Part shown: in pieces, positions 1 to 6,376 of the stretch | How the letters are laid out: each line of letters begins with the position of its first letter | Position numbering within the stretch: the stretch's first letter is position 1 | Origin: an uncultured Veillonellaceae bacterium | GTDB lineage: Bacteria; Bacillota; Negativicutes; Veillonellales; Negativicoccaceae | Reading direction: 5' to 3' | Length of the DNA stretch: 8,686 nt | Assembly: GCA_900556745.1 (NCBI GenBank) | Contig: USPU01000035.1 | Span: forward strand, 1 to 8,686 | The notes under the pieces: model-generated | Seen by the model: only the letters and a program-made list of their open reading frames with translations | Told to the model about the DNA's origin: nothing | Databases searched by the model: none | Program-made: the position numbers and the translations under genes

Positions 1-85
1 ATTTACGTATCATTTCTTCGACATACCGCCATTGCTCACTTTCCGGCGGCAAGATATCTTGCGTTCCTCGCAAGGCTTTAATCAT
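1..85 (-). CDS. hisS: Histidine-tRNA ligase (HisRS), N-terminal fragment cut by the window edge
   Basis: Only the first 28 codons are present; the gene continues past position 1. The product would charge tRNA-His with histidine in the cytoplasm. The visible start reads MIKALRGTQDILPPE, and the RGTQDILP stretch (residues 6-13) is the hallmark N-terminal motif of class II histidyl-tRNA synthetases, just before motif 1. The ATG at 85-83 overlaps the hemZ stop codon as ATGA. It is preceded by a good Shine-Dalgarno, AAAGGAG (101-95), with a 9-nt spacer, and this lies inside the last codons of hemZ. The two genes are therefore probably translationally coupled. In many Bacillota aspS follows hisS, but that would lie outside this window. 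The identity is secure despite the short length; nothing can be said about the rest of the protein. Confidence 0.93.
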   Translation of the reverse strand, partial: MIKALRGTQDILPPESEQWRYVEEMIRK

Positions 86-1521
86 TGTGTTTCGCTCCTT
101 TGCGATATCAATTGAAACAGGCGATCTCTTTCCGTAAGGTATGACTCCAACCGTTCACAATACGCTGCATTGTCCCAGGGAAAATAGCAACGATCAAATT
201 GAAACGCGGCATTTTTGATCACTTTATTCGTCGCTCCCGGTCCGATGCCGAGTATGTGAATGCGTTCGCCCATCATTTGTATATTATAGCGGCAAAGCGT
301 GCCGGGCAAGGCGTACCCGATATTGGCCAAATCCGCCGCGAGATATTTCTGACGATATAAATAGTACGGCTCATAACCCATGCCGCACAACGTTTCATAA
401 GCGAGATCCGCCATCGCGCGCGTCGTTTCCGCGGACGGCAATCGGTATGCGCCCGCCGTTTGCATCAACGGGCTGTGCCGCTTCAACGCCAACGTATGCA
501 CGGTGACATTTTCCGGTCGCAGACGCGCCACCGCGTCGAGATTTTCTTTCATATCCGCGATGGTCTGGTCGGGCAAACCCGCAATAAAATCCATATTGAT
601 CGCGTCAAAATGATAGGTTTGCGCCTCGGCGTACACGTGTTCGATCTGTGCGCCGGTATGCGCGCGGTGAATCGTTTGCAAAATGCGATCCTGCAATGTT
701 TGCGGGTTGATACTCAACCGTGTCACTCCCGCCATACGCATCGCCGCCAGCTTCGCCGCGGTAATCGTATCCGGGCGCCCCGCTTCAACGGTAAATTCCG
801 TACCGGGAGGAATCGCAAGTTCCGTTTGTAACGCCGTCAATAACGTTTGCAAGTGTTGCTCCGGCAGTACGGTCGGTGTACCGCCGCCGAAGTAGACGCT
901 GTCGATCATCAACTGATGTCGGCGCAGCAACGCGCCGGCGCGCTGCACATCTTCGAGCAGCGCCGCCAGGAATCCATCCCAATCTTCATCCGGTCGCGCG
1001 ACACGAGCCGGAAACGAGCAATACACGCAATGGCTCGGACAAAACGGGACACCAATATACACCGCCGCTTGGTGATCGGTTTGCCGCCAATCGGTGGAAA
1101 GATAGGGCCGTTGGCGTTCACCGATCGCGGTTAAAAGTCGTCCCCAGCGCGGCGCGACTTTTTCGCGCGCCCACAGCGCCTCCGCCTGCGCGGCGAAATC
1201 ATCTTCTGCAAGCAACGGGTGCAAAAGCTTGGTCGGACGCATCCCGACAAGGTAACCCCATTCACCGAGCGGCTTTTCGCAAAGAGTAACAAGTACGTCA
1301 CTCAAAAAATGACCGCCCGCGCGCCGCGTGGAAACTGTTTGCGAAGCATACGAGGTGTTACCCAAGAACAATTCTACCCGGTACGTATTATGTTGCGGCG
1401 TCACTCGTACCCGACAATCCGGCTGTTTTTCGTCCCAACGCAAACCGAAGCGGAGCATCAGCTGCGCCACGGGGGAATGCCATGCCGCCGGTCCATCCAG
1501 GCAGTAAGTGTGCAGCGTCAT
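82..1521 (-). CDS. hemZ: HemZ-type radical SAM coproporphyrinogen III oxidase/dehydrogenase
   Basis: The 479-residue protein is a predicted cytoplasmic radical SAM enzyme. It is assigned to oxygen-independent coproporphyrinogen III to protoporphyrinogen IX conversion in heme synthesis. The [4Fe-4S] signature CPSHCVYC is at residues 161-168 (C161, C165, C168), followed by the SAM-binding FGGGTPT at 211-217 and a TVEAGRP strand near 244-250. An N-terminal region of about 150 residues precedes the radical SAM barrel and contains VGMRPTKLLH (92-101). That layout is typical of the HemZ branch seen beside hisS in Clostridia and differs from HemW, which begins almost directly with the cluster motif. 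The ATG at 1521 overlaps the fur stop as ATGA. No clear Shine-Dalgarno precedes it, so coupling to fur translation is likely. The family call is firm. The exact substrate is inferred, because HemZ, HemN and HemW are easily confused. Confidence 0.9.
   Translation of the reverse strand: MTLHTYCLDGPAAWHSPVAQLMLRFGLRWDEKQPDCRVRVTPQHNTYRVELFLGNTSYASQTVSTRRAGGHFLSDVLVTLCEKPLGEWGYLVGMRPTKLLHPLLAEDDFAAQAEALWAREKVAPRWGRLLTAIGERQRPYLSTDWRQTDHQAAVYIGVPFCPSHCVYCSFPARVARPDEDWDGFLAALLEDVQRAGALLRRHQLMIDSVYFGGGTPTVLPEQHLQTLLTALQTELAIPPGTEFTVEAGRPDTITAAKLAAMRMAGVTRLSINPQTLQDRILQTIHRAHTGAQIEHVYAEAQTYHFDAINMDFIAGLPDQTIADMKENLDAVARLRPENVTVHTLALKRHSPLMQTAGAYRLPSAETTRAMADLAYETLCGMGYEPYYLYRQKYLAADLANIGYALPGTLCRYNIQMMGERIHILGIGPGATNKVIKNAAFQFDRCYFPWDNAAYCERLESYLTERDRLFQLISQRSETQ
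95..101 (-). promoter_or_regulatory. Ribosome binding site of hisS inside hemZ
   Basis: AAAGGAG on the minus strand, 9 nt upstream of the hisS ATG. It lies wholly in the final codons of hemZ (the Q-R-S-E region). It supports the 85-83 start and shows that the hemZ/hisS overlap is a true gene junction. Confidence 0.8.
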
Positions 1522-1976
1522 ATACGACGCTGTTTACGACGGCATTGCCGGCAGTAGCCGTAGAATTTCAACACATGATCCACGATTTGGAACCGCTCCT
1601 CTTCTTCGATGATCTGCTCCAGCGGATCCAGCATATCGTACTCAAATTCTTTAATGGCGCCGCAACCCAAGCAAATCAGGTGATGATGGAAATGCGGCAT
1701 ATTATCATCAAATAATTCGTAGCGCGAACGACCATCTCCGAAATCCAATTTCTTCAACAAGCCGAGTTCCACAAATAAATCGAGCGTACGATATACCGTT
1801 GCCAAACCGATGTCCGGCTGAATGACTTTGACCGCATTGTAGACATCTTCCGCGCTCATGTGTTTTTCGTCGCTTTCCACAAACACTTTCAAAATATCCT
1901 GCCGCTGCGAGGTAAATTTATACTTGTGTTCTTTGATCTTTTCGCGCAACGTCCGCATAATTTCATTTTGTCGCAT
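1518..1976 (-). CDS. fur: Fur-family metal-dependent transcriptional regulator (Fur-like rather than PerR)
   Basis: The 152-residue cytoplasmic DNA-binding repressor has the usual length for the family. The N-terminal winged helix holds the conserved recognition helix GLATVYRTLDLF (57-68). The dimerisation domain carries the histidine cluster HFHHH (95-99) and two CxxC pairs, C102/C105 and C142/C145, which form the structural zinc site. Aligning from C102, the position of the PerR peroxide-sensing Asp104 is a glutamate (E110). This favours Fur (iron) or possibly Zur (zinc) over PerR. The ATG at 1976 has AAAGGA (1988-1983) with a 6-nt spacer; the next Met, at residue 7, has none. The stop overlaps the hemZ start by 4 nt, and the permease stop lies 15 nt upstream. 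Its place before a heme-synthesis gene fits iron control, but the regulated genes and the metal are inferred. Confidence 0.93.
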   Translation of the reverse strand: MRQNEIMRTLREKIKEHKYKFTSQRQDILKVFVESDEKHMSAEDVYNAVKVIQPDIGLATVYRTLDLFVELGLLKKLDFGDGRSRYELFDDNMPHFHHHLICLGCGAIKEFEYDMLDPLEQIIEEEERFQIVDHVLKFYGYCRQCRRKQRRI

Positions 1977-1982
1977 GATAAA

Positions 1983-1988
1983 TCCTTT
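1983..1988 (-). promoter_or_regulatory. Ribosome binding site deciding the fur start
   Basis: AAAGGA, 6 nt upstream of the ATG at 1976, in the 15-nt gap after the permease stop. The alternative ATG at codon 7 lacks any such site, so the longer form is preferred. Confidence 0.75.
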
Positions 1989-1991
1989 CTG

Positions 1992-3092
1992 TTAACTACG
2001 TGCGATTTCTCTATACTTGTTGTAATACCACATATGCTTGGTAATGACCTTCAACACGGCGAGTGTCGGTACGGCAAGCATCATGCCAAACACGCCGAGA
2101 ACGGCGCTTCCCAAAAGAACGCCGGCGATAATCGCGACCGGGTGAATCTCAATGACGTTGCCCATGAGTTTCGGCATTAAGATATGCCCGTCAAACTGTT
2201 GCACGATGATGTAGAAGATCAGTACTTTTACGGCGAGCGAGCCGCTGATGGTAAGCGCCAATAAAAGAGCCGGAATCGCGCCCACAATCGGGCCAACGAT
2301 CGGCACCAGTTCCACGATCCCCGCGAGCAACGCGATGACCAACGGATACGGAACTTCCAGCCACCACATGCCGATAAATACCATGCTCGCGATCGCCACG
2401 CACAAAATCAACTGACCGCGAATATAGGCGCTCAGAATATGATCCGTTTCCTGCACCAAATCCATAATATGTTGACGATACTCCATCGGGAACAACGCGG
2501 CAAAAATGCGTTTGAATGTGCTGCCCGCTTTTAACATGTAAAATGTAATAATCGGCACGACGACCAGCTCGACCAAAGTACCGGTAAATGCAATCACGGC
2601 GAAGATACCGTTTTTCGCAACGTCAATCAAGTAGTTACCCGCACGCACCAGCGAGTCATTGATCATTTTCTGCGCTTCCGGCGGGATGAAGTCAATATAG
2701 CGCGCCTGCAAACTCTGCATGGTTTCTAAAAGTTGCGACGTCAACAACGGAATCTGTAATACAAAGCCTTCAAATTGATGCCAGAACGGCACGAAAATAC
2801 TGCGTACCAGAATGGTCATCACCGCGATAAATACCAAGAACGCAATGATAATGGCAATATCGACAGGGAACCGGTGCCAGCGTAATTTCTGTGCCACTTT
2901 CATCTGAAATTCGACGAGCGGTCGCAGTATCAGACACAAAAAGAGACCGAATAAAAACGGCACGACAATCCACGGAACATAGTAGACGGTGAAAACGATA
3001 GCAATCACCAGGGCGATGCGCAGCCAAAATTGCGCATCGCGTTTCAAAGGTACGACATTTACTGTTTTTTCATGTTCAGAAACGGGTTGCAT
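1992..3092 (-). CDS. AI-2E family transporter (PF01594-type polytopic membrane protein)
   Basis: A 366-residue integral membrane protein with no cleaved signal peptide; the N-terminal 20 residues are hydrophilic. Hydrophobic segments are visible at about 22-58 (two close passes), 77-103, 164-187, 227-243, 249-282, 286-300 and 316-350. A longer soluble-looking stretch runs from about 104 to 160. The C-terminal conserved block ELVPIVGPIVGAIPAL (261-276), PKLMGNVIEIHP (307-318) and the glycine-rich LLGSAVLGVFGMMLAVP (326-342) is diagnostic of the family. Members include E. coli TqsA (linked to AI-2 export) and Na+/H+ antiporters, so the substrate cannot be deduced. The ATG at 3092 lies inside the upstream hydrolase gene (34-nt overlap), with GGAGAA at 3106-3101. 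This spacer is rather long, at 10 nt from GGAG. No luxS or quorum-sensing gene is nearby, so the family name should not be read as a function. Confidence 0.88.
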   Translation of the reverse strand: MQPVSEHEKTVNVVPLKRDAQFWLRIALVIAIVFTVYYVPWIVVPFLFGLFLCLILRPLVEFQMKVAQKLRWHRFPVDIAIIIAFLVFIAVMTILVRSIFVPFWHQFEGFVLQIPLLTSQLLETMQSLQARYIDFIPPEAQKMINDSLVRAGNYLIDVAKNGIFAVIAFTGTLVELVVVPIITFYMLKAGSTFKRIFAALFPMEYRQHIMDLVQETDHILSAYIRGQLILCVAIASMVFIGMWWLEVPYPLVIALLAGIVELVPIVGPIVGAIPALLLALTISGSLAVKVLIFYIIVQQFDGHILMPKLMGNVIEIHPVAIIAGVLLGSAVLGVFGMMLAVPTLAVLKVITKHMWYYNKYREIARS

Positions 3093-3700
3093 CTTTTTTC
3101 TTCTCCGATCGTAGTCGACGGTCCGTGTCCGGATAAGACCACGGTAGCATCGTCCAGGGATAATAATTTTTCCTCAATACCTGTAATTAGTTGCGACATC
3201 GAGCCGCCCGGAAAATCTGTGCGCCCGATCGAGCCTTGAAACAGAGCGTCACCGACAAATACCACTCCCGGTTCGGCGACATAAAAACTGATGCCGCCGG
3301 GCGTGTGCCCCGGAGTCTCCAAAACCTCAAGTCGGATATCATCTAAAACGACGGTATCACCTTCCGCCAGATATTCTTCCACCGGCTGCGCCGTCACGCG
3401 TTGGTATTGGTAGGCCGATAAATTCAGTTTCGGATCGCTCAAATAGGCCTGATCCGCCTGATGCATCGCCACCGGCACGTCCGGGTACAACGCTCGCAGC
3501 TCTTCCAATGCTCCGATATGATCGGCATGACCATGCGTCAGCAGAATTTTTTTCAATTGCAAATCAAATTTTGTCAGCGTTTTTTGGATTTCTTTCGCTT
3601 CCGCTGCCGGATCGATGACGATCGCATGCTTGGTCGTTTCCGAAAACAGAATGTAGCAATTGGTCGCCAGCGGTCCGAGTGTTAACGCGATAATTTTCAT
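3059..3700 (-). CDS. Metallo-beta-lactamase-fold hydrolase, glyoxalase II-like (YqgX/YcbL type)
   Basis: The 213-residue cytoplasmic protein is a predicted binuclear metal hydrolase, probably acting on thioesters such as S-lactoyl adducts. The metal motif THGHADH is at 55-61 (H56, H58, D60, H61). Further ligands are H132 in PGHTPGG (130-136), D151 in FVGDALF (148-154) and H192 in SGHGP (190-194). The SIGRTDFPGG stretch (157-166) is typical of the small glyoxalase II-like group and is absent from beta-lactamases. I chose the ATG at 3700 because GAGG (3709-3706) stands 5 nt before it. A GTG two codons earlier (3706) would itself overlap that site. The gene begins 7 nt after the dtd stop and its 3' end overlaps the permease start. 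A homologue follows dtd in many Bacillota, but its physiological substrate is not established. Confidence 0.88.
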   Translation of the reverse strand: MKIIALTLGPLATNCYILFSETTKHAIVIDPAAEAKEIQKTLTKFDLQLKKILLTHGHADHIGALEELRALYPDVPVAMHQADQAYLSDPKLNLSAYQYQRVTAQPVEEYLAEGDTVVLDDIRLEVLETPGHTPGGISFYVAEPGVVFVGDALFQGSIGRTDFPGGSMSQLITGIEEKLLSLDDATVVLSGHGPSTTIGEEKRCNPFLNMKKQ

Positions 3701-3705
3701 AGCCA

Positions 3706-3709
3706 CCTC
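3706..3709 (-). promoter_or_regulatory. Ribosome binding site that fixes the MBL hydrolase start
   Basis: GAGG on the minus strand, partly within the dtd TGA stop codon. It is 5 nt from the ATG at 3700 but overlaps or abuts the alternative GTG at 3706-3704, so the shorter reading frame is preferred. Confidence 0.65.
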
Positions 3710-4157
3710 AAAATAACTTTCCGCTATCCAGCAAAATGGTCACCGGTCCGTCATTCGTCAATGTAACCTGCATTTCCGTTTGAAAACGACCGGTCCCGAC
3801 CGTCACATCATGCGCGCGCAACGCTTGGACAAATACTTCATAAAGCGGCTCGGCGAGACTTGGCGGAGCGGCGGCGGTAAAACTCGGACGCCGGCCTTTG
3901 CGTACGTCGCCGTATAAAGTGAATTGGGAGATTGCGAGAATTTCGCCGCCTATATCCAAAAGAGACCGGTTCATCTTGCCGTCCGCGTCTTCAAAGATAC
4001 GCAAATTAACGATTTTATCGGCGAGATAACGGGCATCTTCTGCCGTATCTTCCGCCCCGACACCAAGCAACACCGTCAATCCCGCGCCGGCTTTGCCGAC
4101 GAGTTCACCGTCTACCGTTACTTGGCTTTGTGTCGTTCGTTGAATGACTGCACGCAT
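3708..4157 (-). CDS. dtd: D-aminoacyl-tRNA deacylase
   Basis: The 149-residue cytoplasmic enzyme removes D-amino acids (and glycine mischarged on tRNA-Ala) from tRNA, protecting translation. Length and sequence match the DTD family end to end. The start [13 protein letters not shown] is typical. The SQFTLYGD motif (77-84) forms one wall of the chiral pocket. NDGPVT (135-140) carries the Gly-cisPro pair (G137-P138) that excludes L-aminoacyl substrates. The ATG at 4157 shares one base with the rel stop (TAATG) and has GGAGGAG (4168-4162) just upstream, so translation is tightly coupled. dtd directly downstream of rel is a common Bacillota arrangement. No residue change or truncation is apparent. 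Confidence 0.96.
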   Translation of the reverse strand: MRAVIQRTTQSQVTVDGELVGKAGAGLTVLLGVGAEDTAEDARYLADKIVNLRIFEDADGKMNRSLLDIGGEILAISQFTLYGDVRKGRRPSFTAAAPPSLAEPLYEVFVQALRAHDVTVGTGRFQTEMQVTLTNDGPVTILLDSGKLF

Positions 4158-6376
4158 TACGCTCCTCCGGCCGATTCCAAGCGGCGCACGGAATACACAT
4201 CGCGAATCCGCCGCAGCTTGGTCATCATAAATTCCAATTGATGTAAGTCTTTAATTTGTACGCCCAGCCGGATTTTGGCGACATTATCCTGCGGCAAATC
4301 GGCGTTCACCGAGCCGACGGACAATTTCATTTCCGAAACGACGCCCAAGACATCTTCCAGCAAGCCGCGACGATCGTAACTTTCGATCTCGACGACCACC
4401 AAAAAAGTTTCATTCGCCCCGTACATCCAGCTGACTTCGATCAGGCGATTCGGATCATCGTTGTGAATAATATTGTCGCAATCCAAACGATGCACGGAAA
4501 TACCGCGGCCGCGTGTGATGTAGCCGATAACGGGATCGCCCGGCACCGGATTGCAGCAACGCGCCATGTGCACCAACAGCCCCGGCTCGCCTTTGACGAG
4601 AATGCCGCTGTTGCCCTTCGTCGCCTTTTTGCTGACCCGCAAGCTGTCGAGCGTTTGTTGCAGCTGAGAAGAAATCGGATTATTCTTCGCTTCCTCTTTT
4701 TTGTGCAGATCAATCAGTTTCAGCGTAATTCCGCGCACGGTTAAACCGCCATAGCCGACCGCCGCCAGCAAATCCTCCGGCGTGCCCGCATTGATCTGTT
4801 CGGCGACCGCTTCCAAGCGTCCCGGCTTATTCAGCGTCTTGAACTCATACCCGAGTTTTTTCGCTTCGCTCTCCAACGCCTCTTTCGCTTTGGCAATATT
4901 ATCCGCGCGATTTTCCTTCTTAAACCAACCGCGAATTTTCGAACGACTTTCCGACGACGCGACAATGTTCAGCCAGTCCAAACTCGGTTTGCCGTTTTTG
5001 GATGTAATAATCGAAACGATATCGCCGTTTTTCAGTTTGTAGTCGATCGGCACGATTTTACCGTTGACTTTGGCTCCCGTGCAGGTATTGCCGACTTCCG
5101 TATGAATACGGTACGCGAAATCCAGCGGAATAGCGCCCTGCGGCAAATCAATGACGTCGCCGCTCGGCGTAAACACAAAGACCTCGTCGGCGAATACATC
5201 GAGTTTCAACGCGTCGACGAATTCCTTCGAATTGCTCGTATCCTGCCATTCGAGCAATTTACGCAGCCAACCGATTTTTTCATCAAAATTTTGCTGCTGC
5301 GACGCTTTTTTCGTGCCTTCTTTATAACGCCAATGCGCCGCCACGCCGTACTCGGCGACCTGGTGCATTTCTTGCGTACGGATCTGGATTTCGACCGGTT
5401 GCCCCGATTCACCGATGACCGTCGTATGCAACGACTGATACATATTCGGTTTCGGCATCGCGATATAATCTTTGAACCGATACGGCAACGGTTTCCACAA
5501 GCTGTGGACGATCCCCAAAACCGCATAACACTCCGGAATCGTGTTAACGATCACGCGAGTCGCGTACAGATCGTAAATCTCACTGATATCCTGATGTTTT
5601 TTCTTGATTTTTTTGTAAATACTGTAAAAATGTTTCGGACGACCGCTGATGTCCGCTTCGATACTGTTTTTTTGCAGTGAATCGCGCAAGATATCGATCG
5701 TCTGCTTGATGATTTCTTCGCGCACCTGGCGTTTGACCTGCATCTGCTCGACGAGATCGTAGTAAGCCATCGGTTCCAAATAGCGGAACGAAAGATCTTC
5801 CAGTTCCCACTTAATGTTAAAAATACCGAGCCGATGCGCGAGCGGCGCAAAAATCTCCAGTGTTTCGCGGGCAATGCGCTGCTGCTTTTCTTCCCGTACG
5901 AAGGACAGCGTCCGCATATTATGCAAGCGGTCGGCCAATTTGATAACGACCACGCGCACATCTTTCGCCATCGCGAGAAACATTTTACGATAGGTATCGA
6001 GCTGCTGATCTTCTTTCGTTTTGTAATTCATCCGGTTGAGCTTGGTGACGCCATCCACCAGAAACGCCACTTCATCGCCGAACAGCATGCGAATATCTTC
6101 CAGCGTATAATCGGTATCTTCCACAACATCATGCAGCAATGCCGCCTTGATACCGTCCGGGTCCATTTGCAAGCCGGCGATAATGTCGGCGACGGCCAAC
6201 GGGTGCATAATATATGGTTCGCCCGAAACACGTTTTTGTTCCGCATGCGCCGTATCGGCAAGTTCATACGCTTCACGCAGGGAATCTTCATCGAGATCGG
6301 GCAAATATTTTTTGACATCGGCGACTAATTTCGCATACGCCGCTTCCCGATCAAATTCCGTGTTTACGGTTTCCAT
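4157..6376 (-). CDS. relA: Bifunctional (p)ppGpp synthetase/hydrolase (long RSH, Rel)
   Basis: The 739-residue alarmone enzyme is the usual length for the family and controls the stringent response. Domains in order: an HD hydrolase domain with LHDVVEDT (81-88, H82/D83) and [12 protein letters not shown] (146-157); a synthetase domain with [12 protein letters not shown] (245-256), YDLYATRV (268-275), the RFKD motif (300-303) and [14 protein letters not shown] (307-320); a TGS domain at about 398-457; a conserved-cysteine zinc-finger region at about 591-635 with CC at 607-608 and C633; and a C-terminal ACT domain from about 655. The intact HD site and RFKD, rather than the EFDD of monofunctional E. 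coli RelA, point to a bifunctional Rel. The frame is open upstream to 6451, but AAAGGAGG sits directly before the ATG at 6376, and a longer start would overlap recJ by nearly 90 nt. It overlaps the recJ end by 13 nt and abuts dtd. Confidence 0.96.
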   Translation of the reverse strand: METVNTEFDREAAYAKLVADVKKYLPDLDEDSLREAYELADTAHAEQKRVSGEPYIMHPLAVADIIAGLQMDPDGIKAALLHDVVEDTDYTLEDIRMLFGDEVAFLVDGVTKLNRMNYKTKEDQQLDTYRKMFLAMAKDVRVVVIKLADRLHNMRTLSFVREEKQQRIARETLEIFAPLAHRLGIFNIKWELEDLSFRYLEPMAYYDLVEQMQVKRQVREEIIKQTIDILRDSLQKNSIEADISGRPKHFYSIYKKIKKKHQDISEIYDLYATRVIVNTIPECYAVLGIVHSLWKPLPYRFKDYIAMPKPNMYQSLHTTVIGESGQPVEIQIRTQEMHQVAEYGVAAHWRYKEGTKKASQQQNFDEKIGWLRKLLEWQDTSNSKEFVDALKLDVFADEVFVFTPSGDVIDLPQGAIPLDFAYRIHTEVGNTCTGAKVNGKIVPIDYKLKNGDIVSIITSKNGKPSLDWLNIVASSESRSKIRGWFKKENRADNIAKAKEALESEAKKLGYEFKTLNKPGRLEAVAEQINAGTPEDLLAAVGYGGLTVRGITLKLIDLHKKEEAKNNPISSQLQQTLDSLRVSKKATKGNSGILVKGEPGLLVHMARCCNPVPGDPVIGYITRGRGISVHRLDCDNIIHNDDPNRLIEVSWMYGANETFLVVVEIESYDRRGLLEDVLGVVSEMKLSVGSVNADLPQDNVAKIRLGVQIKDLHQLEFMMTKLRRIRDVYSVRRLESAGGA
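4162..4168 (-). promoter_or_regulatory. Ribosome binding site of dtd inside rel
   Basis: GGAGGAG, 4-6 nt upstream of the dtd ATG, encoded in the final glycine/alanine codons of rel. It supports the one-base TAATG junction as a coupled start. Confidence 0.8.

Noticed and set aside
460..1289. Several plus-strand frames antisense to hemZ
   Set aside because: Composition is rich in Arg, His and Ala, as expected from mirrored codons of a GC-rich real gene; hemZ itself has intact radical SAM motifs across this stretch.
1690..1715. ATTATCATCAAATAAT-like sequence resembling half of a Fur box inside fur
   Set aside because: It encodes the conserved ELFDDNMPH segment, so the AT-rich pattern is explained by codons for Asp, Asn and Phe; its position far inside the gene is not promoter-like.
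1991..2055. Possible internal fur promoter in the permease 3' end (TTGAAG with TATTAC or TATAGA)
   Set aside because: Spacings between the candidate -35 and -10 elements are wrong (about 21 nt or more), and the sequence encodes the permease C-terminus; not supportable by eye.
4256..4744. Plus-strand open frame of 162 codons antisense to the rel C-terminus
   Set aside because: Opposite the zinc-finger/ACT coding region; no domain features and all neighbours are on the minus strand.
5102..5680. Plus-strand open frame of 192 codons antisense to rel
   Set aside because: It lies wholly opposite strongly conserved synthetase-domain coding sequence, has no recognisable domain, and its arginine/phenylalanine-rich composition is what a mirrored frame of a real gene gives.
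5834..6328. Plus-strand open frame of 164 codons antisense to the rel HD domain
   Set aside because: A shadow of the HD domain coding sequence; no family features and no ribosome site or operon context on the plus strand.
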